Shown: positions 21,200 through 29,571, counted from the stretch's first letter. The stretch is DNA of 64,000 nt from Rhodoplanes sp. (GCF_013377085.1 NZ_JACAAX010000004.1:1-64000), one strand, 5' to 3'. Numbers and translations: made by a program. Notes: generated by a model not told the origin, from the sequence alone.

Positions 21200-22210
21200 T
21201 CACAGCTTGCGGTCGGCGGCGGGAGGCAGGAACTCGCTGGTGAAGACGTCCTCGGCCTTCGGCTTGGCCTTGAACTCGTAGGTGATGCCGATCTGCTCGA
21301 TCGACTTGGACAGCCGCGCCATGTCGACGTCGCCGAGCCCGTTGGCCTTGACCCAGGGGGTGACGAAGTTGTCGCGCAGCGACATCTTCAGGCGCTCCAG
21401 CTCGGTCTTCTCGTCGGCCGTCTCGTTGCGCTTCATCACCGACTTGATGGCGGCGTCCGGGTCCTTCACGGTGTCCTGGATGCCCTTGATGGTGGCCCGC
21501 ACGAAGCCGGCGACGATCTTCGGGTTGGCCTTGGCGAAGTCGGGATTGACCATCACGGCATTGCCATACAGCACCAGCCCGTAATCGGACATCAGCATCA
21601 TCTTGATGTCGTCAGGCTTGAGGTTGCGCTGCAGCAGGTTGAAATACATCGAGAACGAGAAGCCCGTGATGGCGTCGACCTTGCCGTCGGCCAGCATCGG
21701 CTCGCGCACCGGGAAGCCGATATTGTCGATCTTCACCTTGGAGTCGTCGATGGCGTTCTCTTTCACGAACGCCTTCCACTGGGCGAAGGCGCCGTCGGCC
21801 GCCGGGGCGCCCAGGATCTTGCCTTCCAAATCCTTCGGCTTGCTGATGCCGGTCTTGGTCGTGGTGGCGATCGCGAAGGGCGGGTTGTCGTAGACCATCA
21901 GCACGGCCTTGACGGCCTTGTCGGGGTTCTGGTCGCGGAACTTGACCAGCGAGTTGATGTCGAAAAACCCGAGCGGATACGTGCCGGCCGCGACCCGGCC
22001 GATGCCGGCCACCGAGCCGGGACCGGTGTCGATGGTGACGTTGAGGCCTTCGGCCTTGTAGTAGCCCTTGTCGAGGGCGACGAAATAGGGTGCCGACGGT
22101 CCCTCGAACTTCCAGTCGAGGGCGAACTTCACGTCGGTGTCGGCGTGCGCCGGCTGGGCCACGGCCGCGAGGCCCGCCGCCAGCACCCCGAACGCAAGCG
22201 ATTTGATCAT
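21200..22210 (-). CDS. ABC substrate-binding protein, NMT1/THI5-like
   Basis: A 336-residue periplasmic binding protein with a Sec signal peptide (cleavage near AHA-DT, residue 23) and the family motif LDKGYYKAEGLNVTI. The NMT1/THI5/SsuA-like fold binds pyrimidine precursors, riboflavin, sulfonates, nitrate and related small molecules. It starts the operon with the ATPase and permease. A sigma-54-type promoter is centred about 50 bases before the ATG, implying nitrogen control. The neighbouring UraD-UraH and PuuD genes suggest a urate, purine or allantoin-type ligand, which is inference. Confidence 0.88.
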   Translation of the reverse strand: MIKSLAFGVLAAGLAAVAQPAHADTDVKFALDWKFEGPSAPYFVALDKGYYKAEGLNVTIDTGPGSVAGIGRVAAGTYPLGFFDINSLVKFRDQNPDKAVKAVLMVYDNPPFAIATTTKTGISKPKDLEGKILGAPAADGAFAQWKAFVKENAIDDSKVKIDNIGFPVREPMLADGKVDAITGFSFSMYFNLLQRNLKPDDIKMMLMSDYGLVLYGNAVMVNPDFAKANPKIVAGFVRATIKGIQDTVKDPDAAIKSVMKRNETADEKTELERLKMSLRDNFVTPWVKANGLGDVDMARLSKSIEQIGITYEFKAKPKAEDVFTSEFLPPAADRKL

Positions 22211-22257
22211 CTCGAAAACTCCCCTTGGCCAAAGGCCGGGCTCCGCTGCTCAGGTCA

Positions 22258-22272
22258 GCAAGCCGCATGCCA
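22258..22272 (-). promoter_or_regulatory. Sigma-54 (RpoN) promoter for the ABC transporter
   Basis: Read on the minus strand the sequence is TGGCATGCGGCTTGC, matching TGGCAYG-N4-TTGC with GG and GC exactly 12 bases apart, followed by T as in the consensus TTGCW. Transcription would start about 12 bases further, leaving a leader of roughly 35 bases before the ATG at 22210. No NtrC-like enhancer was recognised upstream. Confidence 0.7.
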
Positions 22273-22429
22273 CCCGTTTCGCCACGTAGGCCCGCAAATC
22301 CGCGGCTTTGGCTCGCAAAACCCTGCCTAGAAAAACAGCAGCCGGCCCGGTCCTGCTCACGATACCGCCGTGGCCGCTGGCCCTGAAGAGCGATCGGAAC
22401 GTCGTCCCCGGTCAGGTTGTCGCGCCGCG

Positions 22430-23317
22430 TCAGCTCCCGCGGTAGGTTGAAAAGCTCCACGGCGTCACCAGAAGCGGCACGTGGTAATGGCCCTCGGCCT
22501 CGGCCACGGCGAAACGGATCGGCACCACGTCGAGAAACGGCGGATCGGCGAGCGGCACGCCGCGTTTGGCAAAGTAGGCGCCGACCTCGAAGACGAGCTC
22601 GTAGGTTCCGATCGGTACCGGCCGGCCGCCGATCAGGGGCTGGTCGGTGCGGCCGTCGCGGTTGGTCCGGGTCTCCACCACCAGGCGGCGCGCGTCCCCG
22701 GGGCCGAGCTCGTAGAGGGCGACCGGGATGTCCTTGGCCGGGCTGCCGCCGTGGGTGTCGAGCACATGGGTCGACAGCCGCCCGGCGAGCGGCAGCCGGT
22801 CGGCGGCCTGGACGCGCTGGTCGAGCCGCAGTGCGGCGATGCGGAACACCTCGTCGAGCGCGGTCGCGTGCTCGGCCGCGGCGTCGTTGGCGAGCCGACG
22901 CTCGAACAGCCGCAGGATCGAGCCCTTGGTGTGCCGGCGCACGCAGACGATGAAGGGGATGCCGAATTTTTCCCGATAGGCATCGTTGAGGCGGTGGAAG
23001 GCGGCGAGCTCCTCCTCGCTCAGCCGGTCGAGGCCGGCGCTCGCCTGCTCGGCGGTCGAGGAGGCCGTCAGGCTGCCGGCCCGCGCCGCCTTGCCGGCGA
23101 GATCGGGATGCGCCACGAGCAGCGCCCGCTGCCGATCCGCCGGCGCGGCCCGGACGGCCGCGACCATGGCCTCGTGGAGAGCGGCGAGCGAGCCGAACGG
23201 TCGTGCCGCGACGGCCGCCTCCGCGACCCAGGGCGAATGCTCGAAAATGTCGCCCAGCGCGGTGACGAAGGTGGCGTGGTCCGTGGCGTCGAGGCCGTCG
23301 AGGGTGAGTGTGGTCAT
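22430..23317 (-). CDS. OHCU decarboxylase - HIU hydrolase fusion
   Basis: A 295-residue bifunctional protein. Residues 1-165 are UraD-like (2-oxo-4-hydroxy-4-carboxy-5-ureidoimidazoline decarboxylase): FEHSPWVAE, the conserved AHPDL with His70, and KFGIPFIVCVR. Residues 175-295 are the transthyretin-like UraH (5-hydroxyisourate hydrolase): LSTHVLDTHGGSPA with His184, ETRTNRDGR and the C-terminal YRGS. Together they convert the PuuD product 5-hydroxyisourate to S-allantoin. The ATG at 23317 was preferred to an in-frame TTG two codons upstream. It lies 197 bases downstream of puuD on the same strand, with a repeat between. Confidence 0.93.
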   Translation of the reverse strand: MTTLTLDGLDATDHATFVTALGDIFEHSPWVAEAAVAARPFGSLAALHEAMVAAVRAAPADRQRALLVAHPDLAGKAARAGSLTASSTAEQASAGLDRLSEEELAAFHRLNDAYREKFGIPFIVCVRRHTKGSILRLFERRLANDAAAEHATALDEVFRIAALRLDQRVQAADRLPLAGRLSTHVLDTHGGSPAKDIPVALYELGPGDARRLVVETRTNRDGRTDQPLIGGRPVPIGTYELVFEVGAYFAKRGVPLADPPFLDVVPIRFAVAEAEGHYHVPLLVTPWSFSTYRGS

Positions 23318-23363
23318 GAGCAACTCGTTCCGATGAAAGACGAGGAATCGCCGAGCGTGTTCG

Positions 23364-23504
23364 TCACCCTCCCCTGGAGGGGGAGGGTCGGGCGCGCGCG
23401 TCAGCGCGCGTCCGGGGTGGGGTGAAGCCCCGAGCGCCGGCTTCGCCGATCACCCCCTCCCGACCAGCCTGCGGCCGGTCGACCTCCCCCCTCCAGGGGG
23501 AGGT
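23364..23504. repeat. GC-rich palindromic repeat type C (copy 2)
   Basis: CACCCTCCCCTGGAGGGGGA at the left and CCTCCCCCCTCCAGGGGGAG at the right, with CGCGCGCGTCAGCGCGCG between. It is nearly the reverse complement of part of the element at 30364. It separates puuD from the uraD-uraH fusion. Confidence 0.8.
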
Positions 23505-23514
23505 GAATAAAGCC

Positions 23515-24720
23515 TCACTCCCCCGGCGCGCCGGCGGCGAGCCAAGCGGCGAGCTGGGCGCGCTCGTCCAGCGTCATCTCGGTGACGTTGCCGGGCGGCA
23601 TCGCGTGGGTGCGCACCGCCTGCAGGTCGATCAGCCGCGCATGGCGCCGGATGCTTTCGGGGTCGTCGAGCCGCAGATCCCTCGGCGCATGCGGGATGCC
23701 GGCCCACACCGGCTCCTGCGCATGGCACATGCTGCAACGGGACATCACGATGTCGCCGACCTCGGCGAATTTCGGCGTCGGCGGCAGCGCGCCGCTGCGA
23801 CCCTCGCGCGGGCCCGCCATCGACAGCCAGACGATCGCGGCGATGCCGGCCGCCGCCAGGCCCCAGGTCCACCACGGATCGCCCTTGCCGGCGTGCCGCG
23901 TGTTGTAGAAGTGACGGATCACCGGGCCGATCAGCAGAACGATCGCGACGATCAGCCAGTTGAAACGTGTCGCGAACACCAGCGGATAGTGGTTGCTCAG
24001 CATCAGGAAGACGACCGGCAGCGTCAGGTAGTTGTTGTGCACCGAGCGCTGCTTGCCGATGTCGCCCCAATACGGGTCCGGGGTGCGGCCATCGACCAGC
24101 GCCGCCACGGTCTTCTTCTGGTACGGGATGATGATGACGAAGACGTTGGCCACCATGATGGTGCCGACCAGCGCGCCGATCTGGGTCAAGGCGCCGCGTC
24201 CGGAAAACACATGGGTGAAGCCCCAGGTCAGCGCCACCAGGAAGGCGAAGCCGACCAGCGCGAGGGCCACCTCGTAGCGGCCGAGCGGCGAGCGGCACAG
24301 GCCCTCGTAGCCGAGCCAGGCGACCACCAGCGTGCCGAAGGCGAGGCCCGCCGCCTGCGGCGCCGTGAGGTCGAGCACGGCGCGGTCGATCAGGAACAGG
24401 TCGGCATTGAGATAGTAGACGACGACCAGCAGGGCGAAGCCGGACAGCCAGGTCGCGTAGGATTCCCATTTGAACCAGGTCAGCTCGTCGGGCATCCGGG
24501 CCGGCGCCACCACGTATTTGAGAATGTGGTAGAAGCCGCCGCCGTGCACCTGCCAGGCCTCGCCCTTGACGCCGTCGGGCAGCGGTGTGCCGTCCGAGCG
24601 GCCGCGCAGGCTCAGGTCGAGATGGATGAAGTAGAACGAGCTGCCGATCCAGGCCATCGCGGCGACAACGTGCAGCCAGCGCAGCAGCGCGGAAAGCCAT
24701 TCGGTCAGTATCAGATCCAA
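23515..24720 (-). CDS. puuD: Membrane urate hydroxylase with cytochrome c domain
   Basis: PuuD oxidises urate to 5-hydroxyisourate at the inner membrane and passes electrons to its own C-terminal cytochrome c instead of making hydrogen peroxide like soluble uricase. The 401-residue protein starts LILTEWLSALLRWLHVVAA and IGSSFYFIHLDL, has about eight membrane helices, and ends with heme motif CSMCH and a Met in MPPGNV as possible axial ligand. The first codon appears to be TTG at 24720 (M-DLILTEW, as in family members beginning MDPI...), with GAGG ten bases upstream. It is divergent from urtA. Confidence 0.92.
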   Translation of the reverse strand: MDLILTEWLSALLRWLHVVAAMAWIGSSFYFIHLDLSLRGRSDGTPLPDGVKGEAWQVHGGGFYHILKYVVAPARMPDELTWFKWESYATWLSGFALLVVVYYLNADLFLIDRAVLDLTAPQAAGLAFGTLVVAWLGYEGLCRSPLGRYEVALALVGFAFLVALTWGFTHVFSGRGALTQIGALVGTIMVANVFVIIIPYQKKTVAALVDGRTPDPYWGDIGKQRSVHNNYLTLPVVFLMLSNHYPLVFATRFNWLIVAIVLLIGPVIRHFYNTRHAGKGDPWWTWGLAAAGIAAIVWLSMAGPREGRSGALPPTPKFAEVGDIVMSRCSMCHAQEPVWAGIPHAPRDLRLDDPESIRRHARLIDLQAVRTHAMPPGNVTEMTLDERAQLAAWLAAGAPGE

Positions 24721-25088
24721 GGCCGAGACCTCGTGATGTCGGGGGTGGCGAGCCCGCCTGGGAGGTCCGTCGGGCGACCTCCATTCGAATCCCCGGTCGG
24801 GCTCCGAGGGCGGCGCACCATGGCAGAGGCGAGCCGGCGAGTTCAAGCCGGCGCCGACCGGTAGCCGCCGGCTAGTTTTTGGGCAGGCCGCCCACGACGC
24901 GGGCGGTAGCCGCGAGGCCTGGCCTACGGAGTTGTCCGGATGACGGGATTCCGGTCGTCCGACTGATCGGCCGACCTGCGGACAACCTTGGCATGCTCCT
25001 TGCGATTTGCTCCCCCGCCGGCCGTCCGGCCGCGCTCTCGGGGCGCCCGACTCTGGCGCCCGGGTTCTGGAACGAACAAGGAGTGACG
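24721..25088. other. Divergent intergenic region puuD-urtA
   Basis: This is a 368-base gap with no credible gene. Small ORFs across it are GC-driven. It holds the sigma-54-type promoter for urtA at 24989-25003 and must also contain the puuD promoter, for which I see no clear sigma-70 elements. Several short GC-rich hairpins (for example GTAGCCGCCGGCTAG near 24860) are present. Confidence 0.6.
24989..25003 (+). promoter_or_regulatory. Sigma-54 (RpoN) promoter for urtA
   Basis: TGGCATGCTCCTTGC matches TGGCAYG-N4-TTGC with exact GG-to-GC spacing and a preceding T-rich base (CTTGG). The start site would fall near 25015, giving a leader of about 75 bases to the urtA ATG. Urea transport genes are often under NtrC/RpoN control, so this agrees with the gene's role. 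No full NtrC palindrome was found upstream. Confidence 0.7.
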
Positions 25089-26399
25089 ATGCACGCATCT
25101 CTTCGGATGGGGGCCGGACGCCTGGCCGGCCGGATGCTCGCCGCCACGGTCGGCGCCGCGATCAGTCTTGCCGCCGCGCTGCCCGCGCAGGCGCAGGCGC
25201 AGGAGACCATCAAGGTCGGCATCCTGCATTCGCTGTCCGGCACCATGGCGATCAGCGAGACCACGCTGAAAGACGTGATGCTGATGCTGATCGAGGAGCA
25301 GAACAAGAAGGGTGGCCTGCTCGGCAAGAAGCTAGAAGCTGTGGTGGTCGATCCGGCGTCGAACTGGCCGCTGTTCGCCGAGAAGGCGCGCGAGCTGATC
25401 ACCAAGGACAAGGTCGCGGCGGTATTCGGTTGCTGGACCTCGGTGTCGCGCAAATCCGTGCTGCCGGTGTTCAAGGAGCTGAACTCGATCCTGTTCTACC
25501 CGGTCCAGTACGAGGGCGAGGAAAGCGAGCGCAACGTCTTCTACACGGGCGCGGCGCCGAACCAGCAGGCGATCCCGGCGGTCGATTATCTCGCCAAGGA
25601 GGAGAAGGTGCAGCGCTGGGTGCTCGAGGGCACCGACTACGTCTATCCGCGCACCACCAACAAGATTCTCGAGGCCTATCTGAAATCCAAGGGCGTCAAG
25701 GACGAGGACATCTCGATCAATTACACGCCGTTCGGCCATTCCGACTGGCAGACTCGCGTCGCCGAGATCAAGCGCTTCGGCTCCGCCGGCAAGAAGACCG
25801 CGGTCGTCTCCACCATCAACGGCGACGCCAACGTGCCGTTCTATAAGGAGCTCGGCAACCAGGGCGTCAAGGCGACCGACATTCCGGTCGTCGCCTTCTC
25901 GGTCGGCGAGGAGGAGCTCGCCGGCGTCGACACCAAGCCGCTGCTCGGCCATCTCGCCGCGTGGAACTACTTCCAGTCGATCGACACGCCGGTCAACAAG
26001 GACTTCATCGCGAAGTGGAAGGCCTTCACCAAAAACCCGAAGCGCGTCTCCAACGATCCGATGGAGGCGCATGTCGTCGGCTTCGCCATGTGGGTGAAGG
26101 CGGTCGAGAAGGCCGGCTCGACGGATCCCGACAAGGTGATCGACGCGTTGCCGGGCACCACGGCGCCGAACCTCACCGGCGGCACCTCGGAGATGCTGGC
26201 CAACCATCACATCACCAAGCCGGTGTTCATCGGGGAGATCAAGGACGACGGCCAGTTCGACGTGGTGTGGAAGACCGAAGGCCTGGTGCCCGGCGAGGCG
26301 TGGTCCAAATATCTCGAAGGTTCCAAGGACCTCACCGCCGACTGGGTGAAGCTCAAATGCGGCAACTACAACACCAAGACGCAAAAGTGCGGCGGGTGA
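25089..26399 (+). CDS. urtA: Urea ABC transporter substrate-binding protein
   Basis: A 436-residue periplasmic binding protein of the branched-chain amino acid/amide family. Residues 1-35 are a signal peptide (Arg-rich start, cleavage near AQAQA-QE). The mature part starts with ETIKVGILHSLSGTMAISE, and includes VFGCWTSVSRKSVLPVFKE, FYPVQYEGEESERNVFYTGA and VFIGEIKDDGQFDVVW, all typical of UrtA. It captures urea or short amides for UrtBCDE. It is first in a long co-directional run with the urease genes and is preceded by an AGGAG site and the sigma-54-type promoter. Confidence 0.95.
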   Translation: MHASLRMGAGRLAGRMLAATVGAAISLAAALPAQAQAQETIKVGILHSLSGTMAISETTLKDVMLMLIEEQNKKGGLLGKKLEAVVVDPASNWPLFAEKARELITKDKVAAVFGCWTSVSRKSVLPVFKELNSILFYPVQYEGEESERNVFYTGAAPNQQAIPAVDYLAKEEKVQRWVLEGTDYVYPRTTNKILEAYLKSKGVKDEDISINYTPFGHSDWQTRVAEIKRFGSAGKKTAVVSTINGDANVPFYKELGNQGVKATDIPVVAFSVGEEELAGVDTKPLLGHLAAWNYFQSIDTPVNKDFIAKWKAFTKNPKRVSNDPMEAHVVGFAMWVKAVEKAGSTDPDKVIDALPGTTAPNLTGGTSEMLANHHITKPVFIGEIKDDGQFDVVWKTEGLVPGEAWSKYLEGSKDLTADWVKLKCGNYNTKTQKCGG

Positions 26400-26446
26400 G
26401 CTTGCTGCTTCTGACCTGACCGGTGGACCGACGGGCGTTGTTCCGT

Positions 26447-26624
26447 GTGGCTACCCCCCTCCCTGTTTCTCCCCCACAAGGGGGGAGGGAACCCCTACGG
26501 AAGGGCCTGTGCATTTGATTTCGACCGGACTTGCCGCAAGCAATTGCCGTTGTGATTGGGACGGCGCTGCCGCACCCGGTTCCCTCCCCCCTTGCGGGGG
26601 AGGGATAGGGAGAGGGGTGAGCCC
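26447..26624. repeat. GC-rich palindromic repeat type C (copy 4)
   Basis: CCTCCCTGTTTCTCCCCCAC and AAGGGGGGAGGGAACC at the left pair with GGTTCCCTCCCCCCTTG and GGGGGAGGGATAGGGAGAGG at the right, separated by about 75 bases. It lies between urtA and urtB. Its right end supplies the purine-rich sequence just before the probable urtB start. It closely resembles the element at 48528. Confidence 0.8.
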
Positions 26625-28287
26625 CGGGCGACGGCGCCTGCGAGCCTTGTTCGTCGCGACCTTCGCTGTCCTTCTCACGCTTGTTTTGACGTCGCCGACG
26701 TTCGCCGACGCCTTCGACGACGCACTCGCAAATTTCTTCACCAACTCCTATGCCGACACCGAGGTCGGTGTGACCGCGCTCGCCGCCGCCGGCGATTTTC
26801 GCGCAGCTCCGGTGCTGAAAGCCCTGCAGGACGGCAAGCTCGCCGTCGACCCGTCGAGCCGGCGCGTGCTGATCGAAGACGGCGTGGCTTGGCGCGATGC
26901 CGCGAGCGGCGCCGCCATGTCGCCCGCGCCTGCCGATCTCAAGCGTGTCCGCCTCAACAACCGGCTGCGCCGCGCCGTCGATGCCGCCCTCGGCGCGCTG
27001 ACGCTGCGGGCCCCCGATCCGGCCCGCCGGCTCGAGGCCGCCCAGGCGGTGTTCAAGTCGCGCGACGCCGGTGCGCTCGCCGCCGTCGACGCGGCGCTGG
27101 CGCAAGAAACCGACGCCCGCGTCAAGGCGGCACTGGCCGACGCGCGCGCCGCGATCCTGATCACCAGCGCCGAGGCACCGGAGGCGGCCCGCATCGAGGC
27201 CGTGGCGGTGCTGCGCGAGCGTGGCGACCAGAGCGCGCTGGCGCTGCTCGGCTCGCTGCCGCCCGGCACGCCCGCAATCTTACAGCGCGCCGCCGACAGC
27301 GCCGCGAGTGCGATCCGCGGCCGCCTGCAGGTGTGGGAGGCGGTGCAGAACGCTTGGTACGGGCTCTCCCTCGGCTCGGTGCTGCTGCTCGCCGCCATCG
27401 GGCTCGCCATCACGTTCGGCGTCATGGGCGTCATCAACATGGCGCATGGCGAGATGGTGATGCTCGGCGCCTACACGACCTTCGTGGTGCAGGAGGCGAT
27501 CCGCCAAAAGGCGATCGTGCTCTCTCTGCCGGGCACCGACATCGGCGTCATACTGCCGCTGCCGGCGGCGCTGACGCTCGACTGGTCGCTGCCGATCGCC
27601 GTGCCGCTCGCTTTCGTGGTCACGGGGCTGGTCGGGATTCTCATCGAGAGGAGCGTCATCCGCTTTCTCTACGGGCGTCCGCTCGAAACCCTGCTCGCCA
27701 CCTGGGGCATTTCGCTGATCCTGCAGCAGGCGGTGCGCACCGGTTTCGGGCCGACCAACAAGGAGGTGAGCAATCCGTCCTGGATGAGCGGCGCCTTCGA
27801 GATCGGCCAGCTCGCCATCACCTGGAACCGCCTGTGGATCCTCTGCTTCAGCCTGGCCACCTTCGCGCTGCTGCTGACGATGCTGCGCTGGACGCGGCTC
27901 GGCCTGGAGATGCGTGCCGTGACGCAGAACCGCAGCATGGCGGCCGCGGTCGGCATCCGCACGGCCCGCATCGACGCACTCACCTTCGGGCTCGGCTCCG
28001 GCATCGCCGGCATCGCCGGCGTGGCGCTGTCGCAGATCGACAATGTCAGCCCCAATCTCGGCCAGAGCTACATCATCGACAGTTTCATGGTGGTGGTGTT
28101 CGGCGGCGTGGGGAACCTGTGGGGCACGCTGGTCGGCGCCTTCACGCTCGGCATCGCCAACAAGTTCCTGGAGCCCTTCGCCGGCGCCGTGCTGGGCAAG
28201 ATCGCCATCCTGGTGCTGATTATCCTGTTCATCCAGCGCCGCCCGCGCGGCCTCTTCGCGCTGAAGGGAAGGGCCGTGGAGGCATGA
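26617..28287 (+). CDS. urtB: Urea ABC transporter permease UrtB
   Basis: A 556-residue permease. A signal-like segment (LFVATFAVLLTLVLTSPTFA) leads a ~230-residue periplasmic region with helical-repeat character (many Ala-rich helices such as AVLRERGDQSALALLGSL), normal for UrtB. The membrane part follows with GLAITFGVMGVINMAHGEM, LLATWGISLILQQ and VVVFGGVGNLWGT. The chosen start is GTG at 26617, just behind a GGAGAGG string that belongs to a repeat; an upstream GTG at 26509 is possible but would encode repeat sequence. It forms the channel with UrtC. Confidence 0.92.
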   Translation: MSPGRRRLRALFVATFAVLLTLVLTSPTFADAFDDALANFFTNSYADTEVGVTALAAAGDFRAAPVLKALQDGKLAVDPSSRRVLIEDGVAWRDAASGAAMSPAPADLKRVRLNNRLRRAVDAALGALTLRAPDPARRLEAAQAVFKSRDAGALAAVDAALAQETDARVKAALADARAAILITSAEAPEAARIEAVAVLRERGDQSALALLGSLPPGTPAILQRAADSAASAIRGRLQVWEAVQNAWYGLSLGSVLLLAAIGLAITFGVMGVINMAHGEMVMLGAYTTFVVQEAIRQKAIVLSLPGTDIGVILPLPAALTLDWSLPIAVPLAFVVTGLVGILIERSVIRFLYGRPLETLLATWGISLILQQAVRTGFGPTNKEVSNPSWMSGAFEIGQLAITWNRLWILCFSLATFALLLTMLRWTRLGLEMRAVTQNRSMAAAVGIRTARIDALTFGLGSGIAGIAGVALSQIDNVSPNLGQSYIIDSFMVVVFGGVGNLWGTLVGAFTLGIANKFLEPFAGAVLGKIAILVLIILFIQRRPRGLFALKGRAVEA

Positions 28288-28307
28288 ACGCCACCATGAC
28301 GACCTTC

Positions 28308-28410
28308 GTCATTCCGGGGCGCCGCGCAGCGGCGAGCCCGGAATCCATACACACAGACCGGGGTTATGGATTCCGGGCTCGCGGGCTTGCAGCCCGCGCC
28401 CCGGAATGAC
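28308..28410. repeat. Palindromic repeat type A (copy 3)
   Basis: GTCATTCCGGGGCGCCGCGC at the left and GCGCCCCGGAATGAC at the right, with GGAATCCATA / TATGGATTCC inside. It fills the urtB-urtC gap and ends immediately before the GGAGG site of urtC. Confidence 0.85.
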
Positions 28411-28422
28411 GGAGGTCAGTCC

Positions 28423-29571
28423 ATGACCCCCCGCGTCCTCGATCCTGGCACCATCGCGTTTCTGATCATCCTCGCCGTCGCCGCGATCGGTGTGCCGCTG
28501 CTCAACCTGGCGACGCAGGACTCCTCGGCCCTCCATGTGCCGACCTATCTGATGGCGCTGTTCGGCAAGTATGTCTGCTTCGCGCTGCTGGCGCTGTCGA
28601 TCGATCTGATCTGGGGCTTTTGCGGCATTCTCTCGCTCGGCCACGGGGCGTTCTTCGCGCTCGGCGGCTACGCCATGGGCATGTATCTGATGCGCCAGAT
28701 CGGCGGTCGCGGCGTCTACGGCAATCCGCTGCTGCCCGACTTCATGGTGTTCCTCAACTGGAAGGAGCTGCCGCTCGCTTGGTGGGGATTGTCCTCGTTC
28801 CCCTACGCCGTGCTGATGGTGCTCCTGGTGCCCGGCCTGCTGGCGCTGGTGTTCGGCTGGTTCGCGTTCCGCAGCCGCGTCACCGGCGTCCATTTCTCGA
28901 TCATCACCCAGGCCATGACCTTCGCGCTGCTGCTCGCCTTCTTCCGCAACGATTTCGGCTTCGGCGGCAACAACGGTCTCACCGATTTCAAGGACATCCT
29001 GGGCTTCAACGTGCAGGCCGACACGACGCGGGCCGCGCTGTTCGCGATCTCCTGCGTCGCGCTGGCGCTCGGCTATGTCGTCTGCCGCGTGCTGGTGTCG
29101 TCGAAGTTCGGCATGGTGCTGATCGCCATCCGCGATGCCGAGTCGCGCGCCCGCTTTCTCGGCTACCGGGTCGAGTCCTACAAGCTCGCCGTCTTCACCA
29201 TCTCGGCCTGCATGGCGGGGGTTGCCGGCGCCCTCTACGTGCCGCAGGTCGGCATCATCAATCCCGGGGAATTCTCGCCGGCGAACTCGATCGAGGCGGT
29301 GATCTGGGTCGCGGTCGGCGGCCGCGGCACGTTGGTCGGTGCGGTGGCAGGCGCCATCCTGGTCAACTACGCCAAGACCACCTTCACCAGCGGGCCGCTT
29401 GCCCCCTACTGGCTCTTTCTGCTCGGCGGCCTGTTCGTCGGCGTCACCCTGTGGCTGCCGCGCGGGATTTTCGGGACGATCGCGCACTGGCGGGCGTTTC
29501 GGCGCAGCCGATTGGCCGAAGCCGACGCGTCCGACGCGTCGGCTTCGGCCAAGCCGCTGGCGGCGGAGTGA
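28423..29571 (+). CDS. urtC: Urea ABC transporter permease UrtC
   Basis: A 382-residue inner-membrane permease of the LivM type, with about ten helices. Typical segments are LALSIDLIWGFCGILSLGHG, FFALGGYAMGMYLM, AIRDAESRARFLGY and EAVIWVAVGGRGTLVGA. A strong GGAGG site precedes the ATG. The C-terminus carries an unusual low-complexity tail, AEADASDASASAK, encoded by a 41-base perfect palindrome (29512-29552), probably a short repeat that entered the end of the gene. It overlaps nothing and lies 7 bases before urtD. Confidence 0.93.
   Translation: MTPRVLDPGTIAFLIILAVAAIGVPLLNLATQDSSALHVPTYLMALFGKYVCFALLALSIDLIWGFCGILSLGHGAFFALGGYAMGMYLMRQIGGRGVYGNPLLPDFMVFLNWKELPLAWWGLSSFPYAVLMVLLVPGLLALVFGWFAFRSRVTGVHFSIITQAMTFALLLAFFRNDFGFGGNNGLTDFKDILGFNVQADTTRAALFAISCVALALGYVVCRVLVSSKFGMVLIAIRDAESRARFLGYRVESYKLAVFTISACMAGVAGALYVPQVGIINPGEFSPANSIEAVIWVAVGGRGTLVGAVAGAILVNYAKTTFTSGPLAPYWLFLLGGLFVGVTLWLPRGIFGTIAHWRAFRRSRLAEADASDASASAKPLAAE
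29512..29552. repeat. 41-base perfect palindrome in the urtC 3' end
   Basis: Arms of 20 bases (29512-29531 and 29533-29552) are exact reverse complements around a single centre base. The left arm reads TTGGCCGAAGCCGACGCGTC. It is fully inside the urtC reading frame and would form a very stable hairpin in the mRNA just before urtD. Confidence 0.9.

Noticed and set aside
22280-22310. AAATCCGCGGCTTT palindrome as enhancer for the sigma-54 promoter
   Set aside because: Imperfect, single, and unlike known NtrC sites; could be chance.
24810-24822. NtrC enhancer half-site GCGCACCATGG upstream of the urtA promoter
   Set aside because: Only one half of the TGCAC-type palindrome is present; no proper partner at the expected spacing.
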